Assembly: GCF_030272895.1 (NCBI RefSeq)
Contig: NZ_JALRNF010000007.1
Coordinates: 1 to 64,000 of the forward strand
DNA length: 64,000 bases
Direction: 5' to 3'
From: Pseudomonas sp. BGr12
Lineage (GTDB): Bacteria > Pseudomonadota > Gammaproteobacteria > Pseudomonadales > Pseudomonadaceae
In this document: in pieces, positions 45,834 to 57,543 of the stretch
Layout of the letters: the number at the start of each line of letters is the position of its first letter
How positions within the stretch are numbered: the first letter of the stretch is position 1
Notes under the pieces: model-generated
Told to the model about the DNA's origin: nothing
Databases searched by the model: none
Seen by the model: the letters and a program-made list of their open reading frames with translations, nothing else
Made by a program: the position numbers and the translations under genes

Positions 45834-46828
45834 TGCGCGTTTTGTTTTCTGACACATCTCTCAAACTGATCGGCTGCGCGGCCCTGGGCCTGATGCTGGT
45901 CAGCTGTTCTTCGAGCCGTCCGGCACAGCAAAGCGGCAACACGGTCAAGGCCAAGCCGGGCCTGGATATCAACCGGGCGCACAAGGACGGCGCACCGTGG
46001 TGGGACGTCGATGTCACGAAGATCCCGGACGCTACGCCGACCGTGCACACCGGTAACTACAAGGCCAACCCCTACACCGTGCTGGGCAAGACCTACTTCC
46101 CGATCCAGGATTCGCGCAACTACCGCGCCGAAGGTACGGCGTCGTGGTACGGCACCAAATTCCATGGCCAGAACACAGCCAATGGCGAGGTCTATGACCT
46201 CTACGGCATGAGCGCGGCGCACAAGACCCTGCCGCTGCCGGCCTACGTCAAGGTCACCAACCTGGACAATCATCGCAGCGTGATCCTGCGGGTCAACGAC
46301 CGTGGACCGTTCTACTCGGACCGCATCATCGACCTGTCCTATGCGGCGGCGAAAAAACTGGGTTATGCCGAAACCGGCACGGCACGGGTGCGCGTCGAGG
46401 GGATCGACCCGAAACAATGGTGGGCCCAGCGTGGCCAGCCGGCGCCGATGGTGCTGGAGCAGCCGCAGGTCGCCCAGACCCAGACGTTCTCTGCCAGCAC
46501 CGGTGCGGTCGAGCAGTGGACCCCGCCACCGCAGCAGCATGCCGCCGCGGCCGTGCCCGTGCAGGTCGCCAGCAACAGTGGCCTGGCCAGCAATGGTCTT
46601 TACTTGCAGGTCGGCGCTTTCGCCAACCCGGATGCGGCCGAATTGCTGCGCTCCAAGCTTAGCGGCATGGTCAGCGCGCCGGTCTTCATCAGTTCGATCG
46701 TGCGCAACCAGCAGACCCTGCACCGGGTACGCATGGGGCCGATCAACAGCCAGGGTGAAGCCCAGAAAATGCAGGACAGTGTGCGCCTGGCCAACCTCGG
46801 CCAGGCGAAAGTCGTCACGGCGGACTGA
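45833..46828 (+). CDS. rlpA: Septal-ring lytic transglycosylase RlpA
   Basis: RlpA is an outer-membrane lipoprotein that cleaves glycan strands lacking stem peptides at the division site; in P. aeruginosa it is needed for daughter-cell separation. The 331-residue protein has a lipobox MLVSCSSS (Cys near residue 24), a double-psi beta-barrel domain (about 93-185; GTASWYGTKFHGQNTANGE and RVNDRGPFYSDRIIDLSYAAA) and a C-terminal SPOR domain (about 250-330; LYLQVGAFANPDAAELLRS). A low-complexity Gln/Pro linker joins them. Confidence 0.95.
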   Translation: MRVLFSDTSLKLIGCAALGLMLVSCSSSRPAQQSGNTVKAKPGLDINRAHKDGAPWWDVDVTKIPDATPTVHTGNYKANPYTVLGKTYFPIQDSRNYRAEGTASWYGTKFHGQNTANGEVYDLYGMSAAHKTLPLPAYVKVTNLDNHRSVILRVNDRGPFYSDRIIDLSYAAAKKLGYAETGTARVRVEGIDPKQWWAQRGQPAPMVLEQPQVAQTQTFSASTGAVEQWTPPPQQHAAAAVPVQVASNSGLASNGLYLQVGAFANPDAAELLRSKLSGMVSAPVFISSIVRNQQTLHRVRMGPINSQGEAQKMQDSVRLANLGQAKVVTAD

Positions 46829-46962
46829 CCGGGGGGACTGGTCGGTTTGTCATGCAAGCGGGCATTGCGGCCATGTACAATGGCGGTTTTGCTCGCAAGG
46901 CCTAGCGCCAAAAAACGTTTTGCCCATGAGGGCATGAGCCCATTAGCCATTTCGAGAGACGG

Positions 46963-48123
46963 ATGAACATCACCACCTTTGCCAAACGCCTTTGCCTGCT
47001 AGTTCCGCTGATGATCACCCCTGCCGCCTTCGCGGCAGAGCAGATGATGCCGTCGCCGCCGCAACTGGCAGCCAAGTCCTACGTGCTCATGGAAGCATCC
47101 AGCGGTAACGTCCTGGTCGAGAACAATGGTGACGAGCGTCTGCCGCCGGCCAGCCTGACCAAGCTGATGACCGCCTACATCGCGACCCTGGACATCCGCC
47201 GTGGCCAGATCGGCGAGAACGATCCGGTGACCGTCAGCGAAAACGCCTGGCGTACCGGTGGTTCGCGGATGTTCATCAAGGTCGGCACCCAGGTCAGCGT
47301 CAGCGACCTGCTGCACGGCATCATCATCCAGTCGGGCAACGACGCCAGTGTCGCCCTGGCCGAGCACATCGCCGGCAGCGAAGACGCCTTCGCCGACATG
47401 ATGAACAAGACTGCCGCCGACCTGGGCATGACCAACAGCCACTTCATGAACCCGACCGGTCTGCCGAACCCGGAGCACTACTCCTCGGCCCACGACATGG
47501 CGGTGCTGGCCCGTGCGATCATCCACGAAGACCCTGCCCACTACGCGATCTACTCGCAGAAGGAGTTCTTCTGGAACAACATCAAGCAGCCTAACCGCAA
47601 CCTGCTGCTGTGGCGCGACAAGACCGTCGACGGCCTGAAAACCGGTCACACCGACGAAGCCGGCTACTGCATGGTGTCTTCGGCCGTACGTGATGGCATG
47701 CGCCTGATCGCGGTGGTCTTCGGTACCAACAGCGAGCAGTCCCGCGCCGCCGAGACCCAGAAGCTGCTGACCTACGGTTTCCGCTTCTTCGAAACCCAGA
47801 CCTTCTACCAGAAGGGCACCGAACTGGCCCAGGCTCCGGTCTGGAAAGGTACCGCCAGCCAGGTCAAGGCCGGTCTGGCCAACGACCTGAGCATGACTTT
47901 GCCTAAAGGCCAATTGAAACGCCTGGCGGCAAGCATGACCATGAACCCGCAACTGACCGCTCCGATCGCCAAAGGTGACGTGATCGGTAAAGTGGAAGTC
48001 AAACTGGATGACAAGGTAGTCCACAGCGCCGACCTGATCGCGCTGGACGCTGTCGAGGAAGCTGGTTTCTTCGGCCGGGTGTGGGATAGCATTCGTCTAT
48101 TCTTCTACGGGTTGTTCAACTGA
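46963..48123 (+). CDS. dacA: D-alanyl-D-alanine carboxypeptidase (PBP5)
   Basis: DacA trims the terminal D-alanine of peptidoglycan pentapeptides. The 386-residue protein has a signal peptide (cleavage near AFAAE, residue 25), a transpeptidase-like domain with SxxK in ASLTKLMTAY, SxN in SGNDASVALA, KTG in LKTGHTDEAGYCM, and a C-terminal beta domain with an amphipathic anchoring helix (GRVWDSIRLFFYGLFN). A possible -10 tacaat lies at 46876-46881 about 80 bases upstream. A strong terminator follows. Confidence 0.95.
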   Translation: MNITTFAKRLCLLVPLMITPAAFAAEQMMPSPPQLAAKSYVLMEASSGNVLVENNGDERLPPASLTKLMTAYIATLDIRRGQIGENDPVTVSENAWRTGGSRMFIKVGTQVSVSDLLHGIIIQSGNDASVALAEHIAGSEDAFADMMNKTAADLGMTNSHFMNPTGLPNPEHYSSAHDMAVLARAIIHEDPAHYAIYSQKEFFWNNIKQPNRNLLLWRDKTVDGLKTGHTDEAGYCMVSSAVRDGMRLIAVVFGTNSEQSRAAETQKLLTYGFRFFETQTFYQKGTELAQAPVWKGTASQVKAGLANDLSMTLPKGQLKRLAASMTMNPQLTAPIAKGDVIGKVEVKLDDKVVHSADLIALDAVEEAGFFGRVWDSIRLFFYGLFN

Positions 48124-48138
48124 TATCGTGACCTGCCA

Positions 48139-48164
48139 CGCCCCCGCGCATTCACGCGGGGGCG
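48139..48164 (+). terminator. Terminator after dacA
   Basis: A perfect 10-bp stem cgcccccgcg/cgcgggggcg with a 6-base loop lies 15 bases after the dacA stop and is followed by ttgttgttg. Part of the message may read through to ybeD-lipB-lipA. Confidence 0.8.
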
Positions 48165-48199
48165 TTGTTGTTGCCACGGCTTACGAGGCCGTTACCGCC

Positions 48200-48475
48200 A
48201 TGACTGAACCTGACGTCAAGTCGCACAAAATCGAATTCCCCTGCGCCGATTACCCGATCAAGGTCATCGGCGACACCGTGGTCAATTTCAAGGACACGGT
48301 GATCGAGATCCTCAAGAAGTACGCCGAAGTCGATCTCAAGACCCTGGCCGAGCGCCAGAGCAAGGAAGGCAAGTACACCACGGTGCAACTGCACATCGTC
48401 GCCACCGGCGAAGACCAGCTGCACGACATCAACAGCGCCCTGCGTGCTACCGGCATCGTGAAAATGGTGCTCTGA
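48200..48475 (+). CDS. ybeD: YbeD-family (DUF493) protein
   Basis: The 91-residue protein matches YbeD, a small ferredoxin-like/ACT-like fold protein of unknown role conserved between dacA and lipB. Recognisable blocks are [14 protein letters not shown] (about 13-26), the variable-length middle, and [21 protein letters not shown] near the C-terminus. I start at the ATG giving [13 protein letters not shown]; the frame is open upstream through the terminator. The stop overlaps the lipB start (TGATG). Confidence 0.9.
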   Translation: MTEPDVKSHKIEFPCADYPIKVIGDTVVNFKDTVIEILKKYAEVDLKTLAERQSKEGKYTTVQLHIVATGEDQLHDINSALRATGIVKMVL

Positions 48476-49122
48476 TGCCGGCCAGCCTCGGTGTGCGCGA
48501 CCTCGGCCTGCTGCCCTACGAGCCGGTGCTGGAGGCCATGCGTCGGTTTACCGACCAGCGTGGCCCGGATACCGCCGACGAGGTGTGGCTGGTTGAACAC
48601 CCACCGGTGTTCACCCAGGGCCAGGCGGGCAAGGCCGAGCACCTGCTGGTGCCGGGGGATATCCCGGTGGTGCAGACTGACCGTGGTGGCCAGGTGACCT
48701 ATCACGGCCCGGGCCAGCTGGTGGCCTACCTGTTGCTCGATGTGCGTCGCCTGGGCTTTGGCGTGCGCGAGCTGGTCAGCCGCATCGAGCGCTCGCTGAT
48801 CGAGCTGCTCGCCAGCTACGGCGTCGAGGCGGCCGCCAAGGCCGATGCACCGGGCGTCTATGTCGACGGGGCGAAGATCGCCTCGCTCGGCTTGCGGATT
48901 CGCAATGGCTGTTCTTTCCATGGCCTTGCCTTGAACGTGGACATGGACCTTGGGCCATTCCGCCGGATTAACCCCTGCGGGTATGCGGGGCTGGCCATGA
49001 CCCAGCTGCGCGATCAGGCAGGCCCGATCGAACTCTCCGAGGTCAGGGCAAGGCTGCGCGGGCAGCTGGTCAAGCACCTCGACTATGCTGAGCAGACGAC
49101 CCTTACGGGCGGAATCTTCTGA
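48475..49122 (+). CDS. lipB: Octanoyl-ACP:protein N-octanoyltransferase LipB
   Basis: LipB moves the octanoyl group from acyl carrier protein to the lipoyl domains of 2-oxoacid dehydrogenases. The 215-residue protein contains [20 protein letters not shown] (about 63-82), the catalytic lysine block [11 protein letters not shown] and the catalytic cysteine in [15 protein letters not shown]. It precedes lipA by 2 bases, forming the lipoate-synthesis pair. Confidence 0.95.
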   Translation: MPASLGVRDLGLLPYEPVLEAMRRFTDQRGPDTADEVWLVEHPPVFTQGQAGKAEHLLVPGDIPVVQTDRGGQVTYHGPGQLVAYLLLDVRRLGFGVRELVSRIERSLIELLASYGVEAAAKADAPGVYVDGAKIASLGLRIRNGCSFHGLALNVDMDLGPFRRINPCGYAGLAMTQLRDQAGPIELSEVRARLRGQLVKHLDYAEQTTLTGGIF

Positions 49123-49124
49123 AT

Positions 49125-50123
49125 ATGACTACTGTTGTGCAAGATCCAGTGCAAAGCGTGACTCCGACGCCACGGCCCAAGGTCGAGGCGGGCGTCAAGC
49201 TGCGGGGCGCGGAGAAAGTCGCGCGTATCCCGGTAAAGATCATCCCCACCGACGAACTGCCGAAGAAGCCCGACTGGATCCGCGTGCGCATCCCGGTTTC
49301 GCCGGAAGTCGACCGCATCAAGCAACTGCTGCGCAAGCACAAGCTGCACAGCGTCTGTGAAGAGGCGTCCTGCCCGAACCTGGGCGAGTGCTTCTCCGGC
49401 GGTACCGCGACCTTCATGATCATGGGTGACATCTGCACCCGTCGTTGCCCGTTCTGCGACGTCGGTCACGGCCGGCCGAAGCCGCTGGATGTCGACGAGC
49501 CGAAGAACCTGGCCGTGGCCATCGCCGACCTGCGCCTGAAGTACGTGGTGATCACCTCGGTGGACCGCGACGACCTGCGTGACGGCGGTGCCCAGCACTT
49601 TGCCGACTGCATCCGCGAGATCCGTGCCCTGTCGCCGGGCGTGCAGCTCGAGACCCTGGTGCCGGATTACCGTGGACGCATGGACGTGGCCCTGGAAATC
49701 ACCGCACAGACTCCGCCAGACGTGTTCAACCACAACCTGGAAACCGTACCGCGCCTGTACAAGGCTGCGCGTCCGGGTTCGGACTACCAGTGGTCGCTGA
49801 CCCTGCTGCAGAAGTTCAAGGAACTGGTGCCGCACGTGCCGACCAAGTCCGGCCTGATGCTGGGCCTGGGCGAGACCGACGAAGAAGTGATCGAAGTGAT
49901 GCACCGCATGCGCGAGCACAACATCGACATGCTGACCCTGGGCCAGTACCTGCAGCCATCGCGCAGCCACTTGCCGGTACAGCGCTTCGTGCACCCGGAC
50001 ACCTTCGCCTGGTTCGCCGAGGAAGGCTACAAGATGGGCTTCAAGAACGTGGCTTCCGGCCCGCTGGTGCGTTCCTCGTACCACGCCGACCAGCAGGCTC
50101 ACGAGGCCAAGATCAAGCTCTGA
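49125..50123 (+). CDS. lipA: Lipoyl synthase
   Basis: LipA inserts two sulfur atoms into protein-bound octanoate to make lipoate; it is a radical SAM enzyme with two iron-sulfur clusters. The 332-residue protein shows the auxiliary-cluster motif [12 protein letters not shown] (about 79-90), the radical-SAM motif CTRRCPFC (about 105-112), and the C-terminal serine in [11 protein letters not shown] good terminator follows. The gene is 2 bases after lipB. Confidence 0.96.
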   Translation: MTTVVQDPVQSVTPTPRPKVEAGVKLRGAEKVARIPVKIIPTDELPKKPDWIRVRIPVSPEVDRIKQLLRKHKLHSVCEEASCPNLGECFSGGTATFMIMGDICTRRCPFCDVGHGRPKPLDVDEPKNLAVAIADLRLKYVVITSVDRDDLRDGGAQHFADCIREIRALSPGVQLETLVPDYRGRMDVALEITAQTPPDVFNHNLETVPRLYKAARPGSDYQWSLTLLQKFKELVPHVPTKSGLMLGLGETDEEVIEVMHRMREHNIDMLTLGQYLQPSRSHLPVQRFVHPDTFAWFAEEGYKMGFKNVASGPLVRSSYHADQQAHEAKIKL

Positions 50124-50140
50124 TCGATGGCGTAGTCCGA

Positions 50141-50180
50141 TGCCGATGTCCGCTTGCCGGCGACATCGGCATTTTTATTT
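50141..50180 (+). terminator. Rho-independent terminator of lipA
   Basis: A 10-bp stem tgccgatgtc/gacatcggca with a structured loop is followed by tttttattt, 17 bases after the lipA stop. Confidence 0.88.
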
Positions 50181-50258
50181 GTGGCAGGTTTTCCGGGCGC
50201 CATGTGCTTGCCCATGGCGCCAGGATCACCGGCCAGGTCCATACAAGGAGTCGTCTGG

Positions 50259-51212
50259 ATGAATCCTCCCTTCGATCATCCGCCAGAGGTGCAGCCTGCC
50301 TGCCGGCGCTTGCCCAAGCCGCTGCCGGAAAATGGCCGCATCGCAATCATTGCTCCAGCCGGGCCGGCCCGCCTCGACACGCTCAAGGCGATCCACTGGT
50401 TCGAGGCCCGGGGCTATCAATGCCGGGTCTATCCCGGGGTCAGCGAGTCCGACGGTTACCTGGCCGGTAGCGATGCGCAGCGCCTGGCTGACCTGCATGC
50501 GGCCTTCGCTGCCAGCGATGTCGACGCCATTATCTGCCTGCGCGGCGGCTACGGCAGCATGCGCCTGCTCGACGGCATCGACTACGCCTTGTTGCGCAAC
50601 CACCCCAAGCCCCTGGTGGGTTATAGCGACATCACCGCGTTGCATGGCGCGATTGCCCGGCAGGCGGGGTTCGTGACCTTCCACGGAGCCATGCTCAAGT
50701 CCGAGTTGCTGGCCGACAAGCAGGAGCCGACGGTGTCCTCGCTGTTCGCGCTGCTCAGCGGCAAGCTGGGGCGCGGCGACACACTGGCGCATCCACAGGC
50801 CTACCCGTTGAGCACAATCGTTCCTGGTGCGGCGACAGGGCGCCTGGTGGGCGGCAACTTGGCGATGCTCGGTGCAACCCTGGGGACTGCGGCGGAACTG
50901 TGCAGCCAGGATGGCATTCTGTTTATCGAGGATGTCAACGAGCCGTTGTACCGCATCGACCGGCTGCTGACCCAACTGCGCCTGGCGGGCAAGTTCGAAG
51001 GCCTGCGGGGTGTGCTGGTCGGCGATTTCGTCGGCCTGACCGTGCAAGCCCTGACACCGCTGCTGCGCGAGATGTTCGAGCCCTTGCGCATTCCGGTGCT
51101 GGCCGGCTGGTGCAGCGGCCATTGCGATCCCAACCTGAGCTTGCCCCTGGGCGCGCAGGTGCGGCTGGATGCGGATTGCCAGCAATTGGTGTTACAGGAA
51201 GATCTGTTCTGA
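50259..51212 (+). CDS. LD-carboxypeptidase (S66 family)
   Basis: The 317-residue protein is an S66 serine peptidase that removes the terminal D-alanine of murein tetrapeptides during recycling. The family blocks are IAIIAPAGPARLDTLKA (about 28-44), the nucleophile serine in KPLVGYSDITALHGAI (about 119-134), the catalytic Glu in LFIEDVNEPLYRIDRLL and the His in AGWCSGHCDPNLSLPLG. I start at the ATG giving MNPPFDHPPE with aaggag upstream; an open frame runs farther back through the terminator. It may instead belong to the microcin-immunity branch of S66, which shares these motifs. Confidence 0.9.
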   Translation: MNPPFDHPPEVQPACRRLPKPLPENGRIAIIAPAGPARLDTLKAIHWFEARGYQCRVYPGVSESDGYLAGSDAQRLADLHAAFAASDVDAIICLRGGYGSMRLLDGIDYALLRNHPKPLVGYSDITALHGAIARQAGFVTFHGAMLKSELLADKQEPTVSSLFALLSGKLGRGDTLAHPQAYPLSTIVPGAATGRLVGGNLAMLGATLGTAAELCSQDGILFIEDVNEPLYRIDRLLTQLRLAGKFEGLRGVLVGDFVGLTVQALTPLLREMFEPLRIPVLAGWCSGHCDPNLSLPLGAQVRLDADCQQLVLQEDLF

Positions 51213-51216
51213 TGCC

Positions 51217-51280
51217 ATCGCGGGGCAAGCCCGCTCCTACAGGTAGGAGCGGCGGTGCGACGACTCGACTTGCCCCGCGA
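51217..51280. repeat. REP pair with variant first arm
   Basis: atcgcggggcaagcccgctc is followed by an inverted copy reading gtaggagcggcggtgcgacg then actcgacttgccccgcga, the extended variant seen also at 18680-18766 and 38645-38733. It separates the convergent LD-carboxypeptidase and lytic transglycosylase genes. Confidence 0.9.
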
Positions 51281-51293
51281 ACATGGCCCGGCC

Positions 51294-52610
51294 TCAGCGC
51301 TGGCGCAGGCTGTCCAGCAGCTTGTGGGTCGGATAGCCATCAGCCGGCCATCCCAGCGCCTGTTGCGCACTGCGAATGGCCTTGCGGGTGTTGGCACCGA
51401 TAATGCCGTCGGCCGCGCCGGCGTCGTAGTTCCTGGCGCTGAGCAGGGTCTGCAGTTCGACGCGCTCGCTGCGGCTCAGGGGCAGGTCATCCTTGGGCCA
51501 GCTGCCGGCAATGAAGCCGGAGCCATAGAAGCGGTCACCCAACAGGCCCACGGCCATGGCGTAGGACGAGGAGTTGTTGTACTTGAGGATGGCGCGGAAG
51601 TTATCCAGCACCAGGAACGCCGGGCCGCGATAACCGGCCGGCAGCAGCAGGGCGGCGGACAGTTGCTCGCTGCCGGCTGGCAGGCGCACGCCGGTTGGCA
51701 GCTTCAGGCCCAGTTGCAGCCATTCGGCCACGCTCTTGCGCTGGCTGCCATCGGCCAGCCAGTAGTCGAAGCCGGGTGCCAGTTGCACCTCGAAGCCCCA
51801 GGGTTCGCCACGCTTCCAGCCGGAGCTCTGCAGGTAATGGGCGGTCGAGGCCAGGGCGTCGGCTGAGCTGTTCCAGATATCCCGGCGACCGTCGCCGTCG
51901 AAGTCCACCGCATGGGTGTTGTAGGTGGTCGGGATGAACTGGGTCTGGCCCATGGCGCCGGCCCAGGAACCGCGCATGGCGTCGGGCTGGATATCGCCGT
52001 TCTGCAGGATCTGCAGGGCCGCGATCAGCTGCGCCTGGGCGAATGCCGGACGGCGGCCTTCATAGGCCAGGGTCGCCAGGGAGCGGATTACCGACTTGTT
52101 GCCCTGGAACTGGCCAAAGTTGCTTTCCATGCCCCAGACCGAGACCAGTACCTGGCGGTCGACGCCATAGCGCTGTTCGATCTGGGTGAGCAGCTCGGCA
52201 TGTTTCTCCAGCAGCGCCTTGCCATTGCGAACGCGCAGGGGCGACAGCGCGCCGTCGAGGTATTCCCAGACCGGGCGGGTGAATTCGGGTTGGCTGCGAT
52301 CGGCCTTGACCACGTCCATGTCCGGCGTGACGCCGAGGAATGCGCGGTCGAAAGTACCGGCGTTGATGCCCGCTTGCAGGGCTTGCTGGCGGAAACCTGC
52401 CTGCCATTGGGCAAAGGATTGCAGCGGCTGGATTTCGCTGCTGGTGTCGACGGCGGGGTTCGGCAGGGTGACCACCGGGGCCGGCTGGGCAGGGGCCAGC
52501 GGCAGCGCGTCGGCGGCGGTGGGTTTCTCCGCGCAGGCAACGAGCAGGATCAGGCTGGAGGCAGCGATCAGTTGGCGAGGTTGCCAACGATGGGTAAGAC
52601 AAAAGGGCAT
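51294..52610 (-). CDS. Lytic murein transglycosylase, MltB-like with peptidoglycan-binding domain
   Basis: The 438-residue lipoprotein (lipobox ILLVACAEK, Cys near residue 26) has an SltB/MltB-type catalytic domain (about 60-350; VLVSVWGMESNFGQFQGNK with the catalytic Glu in MES) and a C-terminal peptidoglycan-binding domain (about 375-438; GADGIIGANTRKAI-like AADGIIGANTRKAIRSAQQ). This is a second MltB-type enzyme in the window; the one at 44823-45833 lacks this C-terminal domain. I start at the ATG giving MPFCLTHRWQPR. Confidence 0.88.
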   Translation of the reverse strand: MPFCLTHRWQPRQLIAASSLILLVACAEKPTAADALPLAPAQPAPVVTLPNPAVDTSSEIQPLQSFAQWQAGFRQQALQAGINAGTFDRAFLGVTPDMDVVKADRSQPEFTRPVWEYLDGALSPLRVRNGKALLEKHAELLTQIEQRYGVDRQVLVSVWGMESNFGQFQGNKSVIRSLATLAYEGRRPAFAQAQLIAALQILQNGDIQPDAMRGSWAGAMGQTQFIPTTYNTHAVDFDGDGRRDIWNSSADALASTAHYLQSSGWKRGEPWGFEVQLAPGFDYWLADGSQRKSVAEWLQLGLKLPTGVRLPAGSEQLSAALLLPAGYRGPAFLVLDNFRAILKYNNSSSYAMAVGLLGDRFYGSGFIAGSWPKDDLPLSRSERVELQTLLSARNYDAGAADGIIGANTRKAIRSAQQALGWPADGYPTHKLLDSLRQR

Positions 52611-52671
52611 GCACAGTTCCAGGTATTTCAGGTCAGGTGCTGACCATACCATGCCTGTCGAATTCTTGCTT

Positions 52672-52836
52672 TTATGCGGCCCGAAAGAACGAAGCCTCCC
52701 AATCTCTCGATTGGAAGGCTTCGCGGCGGTAGCTGCCCTTGCCTTTGCCTGCTCGTTCCTGGCGGCAACGGAACAGGGGCTGGGCGATGATTGACTTGGC
52801 CTTGTTGGGCCCGGGTTTCGCGGGTTTCTTGCTCAT
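52672..52836 (-). CDS. arfA: Alternative ribosome-rescue factor A (ArfA)
   Basis: This 54-codon gene is easily missed. It reads MSKKPAKPGPNKAKSIIAQP then LFRCRQERAGKGKGSYRREA, containing the ArfA hallmark PLFRxRxE-KGKGSYxR followed by WEAS near the C-terminus. ArfA frees ribosomes stalled on mRNAs lacking a stop codon by recruiting release factor 2 when tmRNA is insufficient. A 14-bp hairpin inside the gene (52691-52722) is expected to cause RNase III cleavage or termination before the stop codon, so ArfA itself is made from a truncated message and is normally removed by tmRNA. It lies 61 bases upstream of the lytic transglycosylase start. Confidence 0.87.
   Translation of the reverse strand: MSKKPAKPGPNKAKSIIAQPLFRCRQERAGKGKGSYRREAFQSRDWEASFFRAA
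52691..52722 (-). promoter_or_regulatory. Hairpin within arfA (non-stop mRNA signal)
   Basis: Arms 52691-52704 and 52709-52722 pair over 14 bp with one G-T mismatch around a 4-base loop. On the minus strand it precedes gttctttcgg and lies 17 bases before the arfA stop codon, encoding residues of the conserved WEAS region. Similar hairpins in other arfA genes produce mRNA without a stop codon. Confidence 0.8.
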
Positions 52837-52887
52837 GGCAGGCGATCCTGTGGAGTGGGTGTGGGGGCGAATATAGGGGGGCAGCCT

Positions 52888-52945
52888 TCGCGGGGCAAGC
52901 CCGCTCCCACAGAAAACTGCTGTAGGAGCGGGCTTGCCCCGCGAT
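52888..52945. repeat. REP pair (BIME) upstream of holA end
   Basis: tcgcggggcaagcccgctcc and ggagcgggcttgccccgcga around a 13-base spacer, between the holA stop and the start of arfA. Confidence 0.9.
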
Positions 52946-52950
52946 GGCCG

Positions 52951-53988
52951 TTATTCTGCTGGCAAGGCCAGACGCTGGCCGGCCATCAACAGCGACAAGC
53001 GCGCCAGGCTGGTCCAGGGCGAGCCCTGGGCCTGCCCCTTGATCTGCGCGTCGATGCGCTGGGCGTCCTGCAGCAACTGGCTCCAGCGTTGCGCTGAGTG
53101 GCGTTGCAGGGCTTTGCTCATCAGTGGCTTGCGCTTGTCCCAGACCGGTGGCCGGGCCTGGCTGAAGGCCTTGTCCAGGGGCACGCCCTGGCTGTATTGC
53201 TGGGCCAGACCCGCCAGCACGCGCAACTCCCGGGCCAGGGCCCAGAGAATCACCGGTGGTTCGACGCCCTCGCCACGCAAGCCTTCAAGCATGCGCAAGG
53301 CGTGGGCGGCTTCGCCATTGAGGATGGCATCGACCAGGCCGAACACATCGAAGCGGGCGCTGTCGGCCACCGCGGCCTGCACGGTTTCCACCGTGATCTG
53401 GTTGCCTTCGGCCAACAGCTTGAGCTTTTCGATTTCCTGGGCCGCGGCCAGCAGGTTGCCCTCCACCCGGGCGGCGATCAGGTCGACGGCATCACGCTGG
53501 GCCGACAAGCCCGCCTGGGAAAGGCGCTGGTTGATCCACTGGGGGAGTTGCTGGGTGTCGACCGGCCAGATCTGGATGAACTGAACCTGTGTCCCCTCGA
53601 TCAACGCCTTGCCCCATTTGGTCTTCTGCGCGCTGCCATCGAGCTTGGGCAGGCTGATCAGCAGCAGGGTGTCTTCGGCGGGGCGGGAGCAATACTCGAT
53701 CAGTGCAGCCGCGCCCTTGTCGCCCGGCTTGCCCGAAGGCAGGCGCAGTTCCAGCAGGCGGCGCTGGGCGAACAGCGACAGGCTGGCCCCGGCCTGGAGC
53801 AGGGTGCCCCAGTCGAAGTTGGCGTCGGCGCTGAACACCTGGCGTTCGTCGAAGCCTTGCTGGCGTGCGGCGGCACGCACCGCATCGGCGGCTTCCTGGC
53901 ACAGCAGCGGGTCATCGCCACTGATCACGTAGACCGGTGCGAGGCTGCCTTGCAGGTGCTTGTTGAGTTGGGCGGGGGCGAGTTTCAT
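52951..53988 (-). CDS. holA: DNA polymerase III delta subunit
   Basis: HolA opens the beta sliding clamp as part of the clamp loader. The 345-residue protein has the AAA+-like N-terminus MKLAPAQLNKHLQGSLAPVYVISGDDPLLCQEAADAVR (read in two parts) with the FDERQVFSADANFDW block, the central LLLISLPKLDGSAQKTKWGKAL and the C-terminal collar helices (RVLAGLAQQYSQGVPLDKAF). It follows lptE by 36 bases; leuS-lptE-holA is a conserved gammaproteobacterial unit. Confidence 0.93.
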   Translation of the reverse strand: MKLAPAQLNKHLQGSLAPVYVISGDDPLLCQEAADAVRAAARQQGFDERQVFSADANFDWGTLLQAGASLSLFAQRRLLELRLPSGKPGDKGAAALIEYCSRPAEDTLLLISLPKLDGSAQKTKWGKALIEGTQVQFIQIWPVDTQQLPQWINQRLSQAGLSAQRDAVDLIAARVEGNLLAAAQEIEKLKLLAEGNQITVETVQAAVADSARFDVFGLVDAILNGEAAHALRMLEGLRGEGVEPPVILWALARELRVLAGLAQQYSQGVPLDKAFSQARPPVWDKRKPLMSKALQRHSAQRWSQLLQDAQRIDAQIKGQAQGSPWTSLARLSLLMAGQRLALPAE

Positions 53989-54024
53989 GATCGCAGGCGG
54001 GGCACCGAAGTGCCCCGTTCAGGC

Positions 54025-54633
54025 TCAGTTGGCCGGCAGTTGCAGGGGCGACTGCTGAGGGGTTGCTTCCTGGGCGCGGCGGGCCGCTTCCAGGGCCTGT
54101 GCTTCGGCCTTGGCGCGCTCGTCGGCTTTCTGTTGCAACAGTTCCAGCTGGGTCGGGGTCAGCAGTTGCAGGCGCACCAGCATGTTCTGCACCAGCTCGC
54201 GGCGCATTTCCTTGCGGGCCTGCAGGGCTTCCTGTTGCGAGCCGGCGATGTTGTTGCCGTCATGCATGTAGGTATCGCGCACTTCGAGCTTGTCGCTGAG
54301 CAGGTTGGTGTTGTCGTGGCCACCGATGGTGTAGCTCAGCACCGTGCTCAGCTCATACTCGGCAGTGCGGCCCGAGCCGCCGGAATAGGTGGCTGCACGC
54401 TGCGTCTCGGCTTCGTTGGTCAGGATCAGCTTGTACGGCGCGCCGGCATGCACGTTGACGCCGTTGCTCTGCAGGGCCTGGCGCAGCTGGGTGACGGTCT
54501 CGCCGTAGGCGTTGCGTGCGTCCAGGTCGAGTTCCTTGATCGCAAGCTCGGTCTGGCCGGTGCCGCGCAGCTGGAAGCCGCAGGCGCTGAGCATGACAGC
54601 CAGGCCCATCACCAGCAGATTGCGTTTGATCAT
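54025..54633 (-). CDS. lptE: LPS-assembly lipoprotein LptE
   Basis: LptE plugs the outer-membrane LPS translocon LptD. The 202-residue protein has the lipobox VMLSACGFQLRG (Cys near residue 18), followed by an amphipathic alpha/beta domain with NAYGETVTQLRQALQSNGV and RELVQNMLVRLQLLT, as in the family. Its C-terminal tail, rich in Ala, Glu and Gln, forms a likely helix. It lies between leuS and holA on the same strand. Confidence 0.9.
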   Translation of the reverse strand: MIKRNLLVMGLAVMLSACGFQLRGTGQTELAIKELDLDARNAYGETVTQLRQALQSNGVNVHAGAPYKLILTNEAETQRAATYSGGSGRTAEYELSTVLSYTIGGHDNTNLLSDKLEVRDTYMHDGNNIAGSQQEALQARKEMRRELVQNMLVRLQLLTPTQLELLQQKADERAKAEAQALEAARRAQEATPQQSPLQLPAN

Positions 54634-54665
54634 CTTGTTGCTCCCTTGAGGGCCGAATCTGTTCG

Positions 54666-54690
54666 CGGGCCCGCCGCGGAGGCGGGCCCG
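54666..54690 (-). terminator. Hairpin between leuS and lptE
   Basis: A perfect 10-bp stem cgggcccgcc/ggcgggcccg with a 5-base loop lies 8 bases after the leuS stop. There is no T-run, so it probably limits rather than ends transcription into lptE. Confidence 0.45.
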
Positions 54691-54698
54691 TGTTCCTG

Positions 54699-57494
<2,796 letters not shown>

Positions 57495-57543
57495 CTAAGC
57501 TCATCAATGGGGGAGATATATTTATCTTCAATGAGGTGAACGG

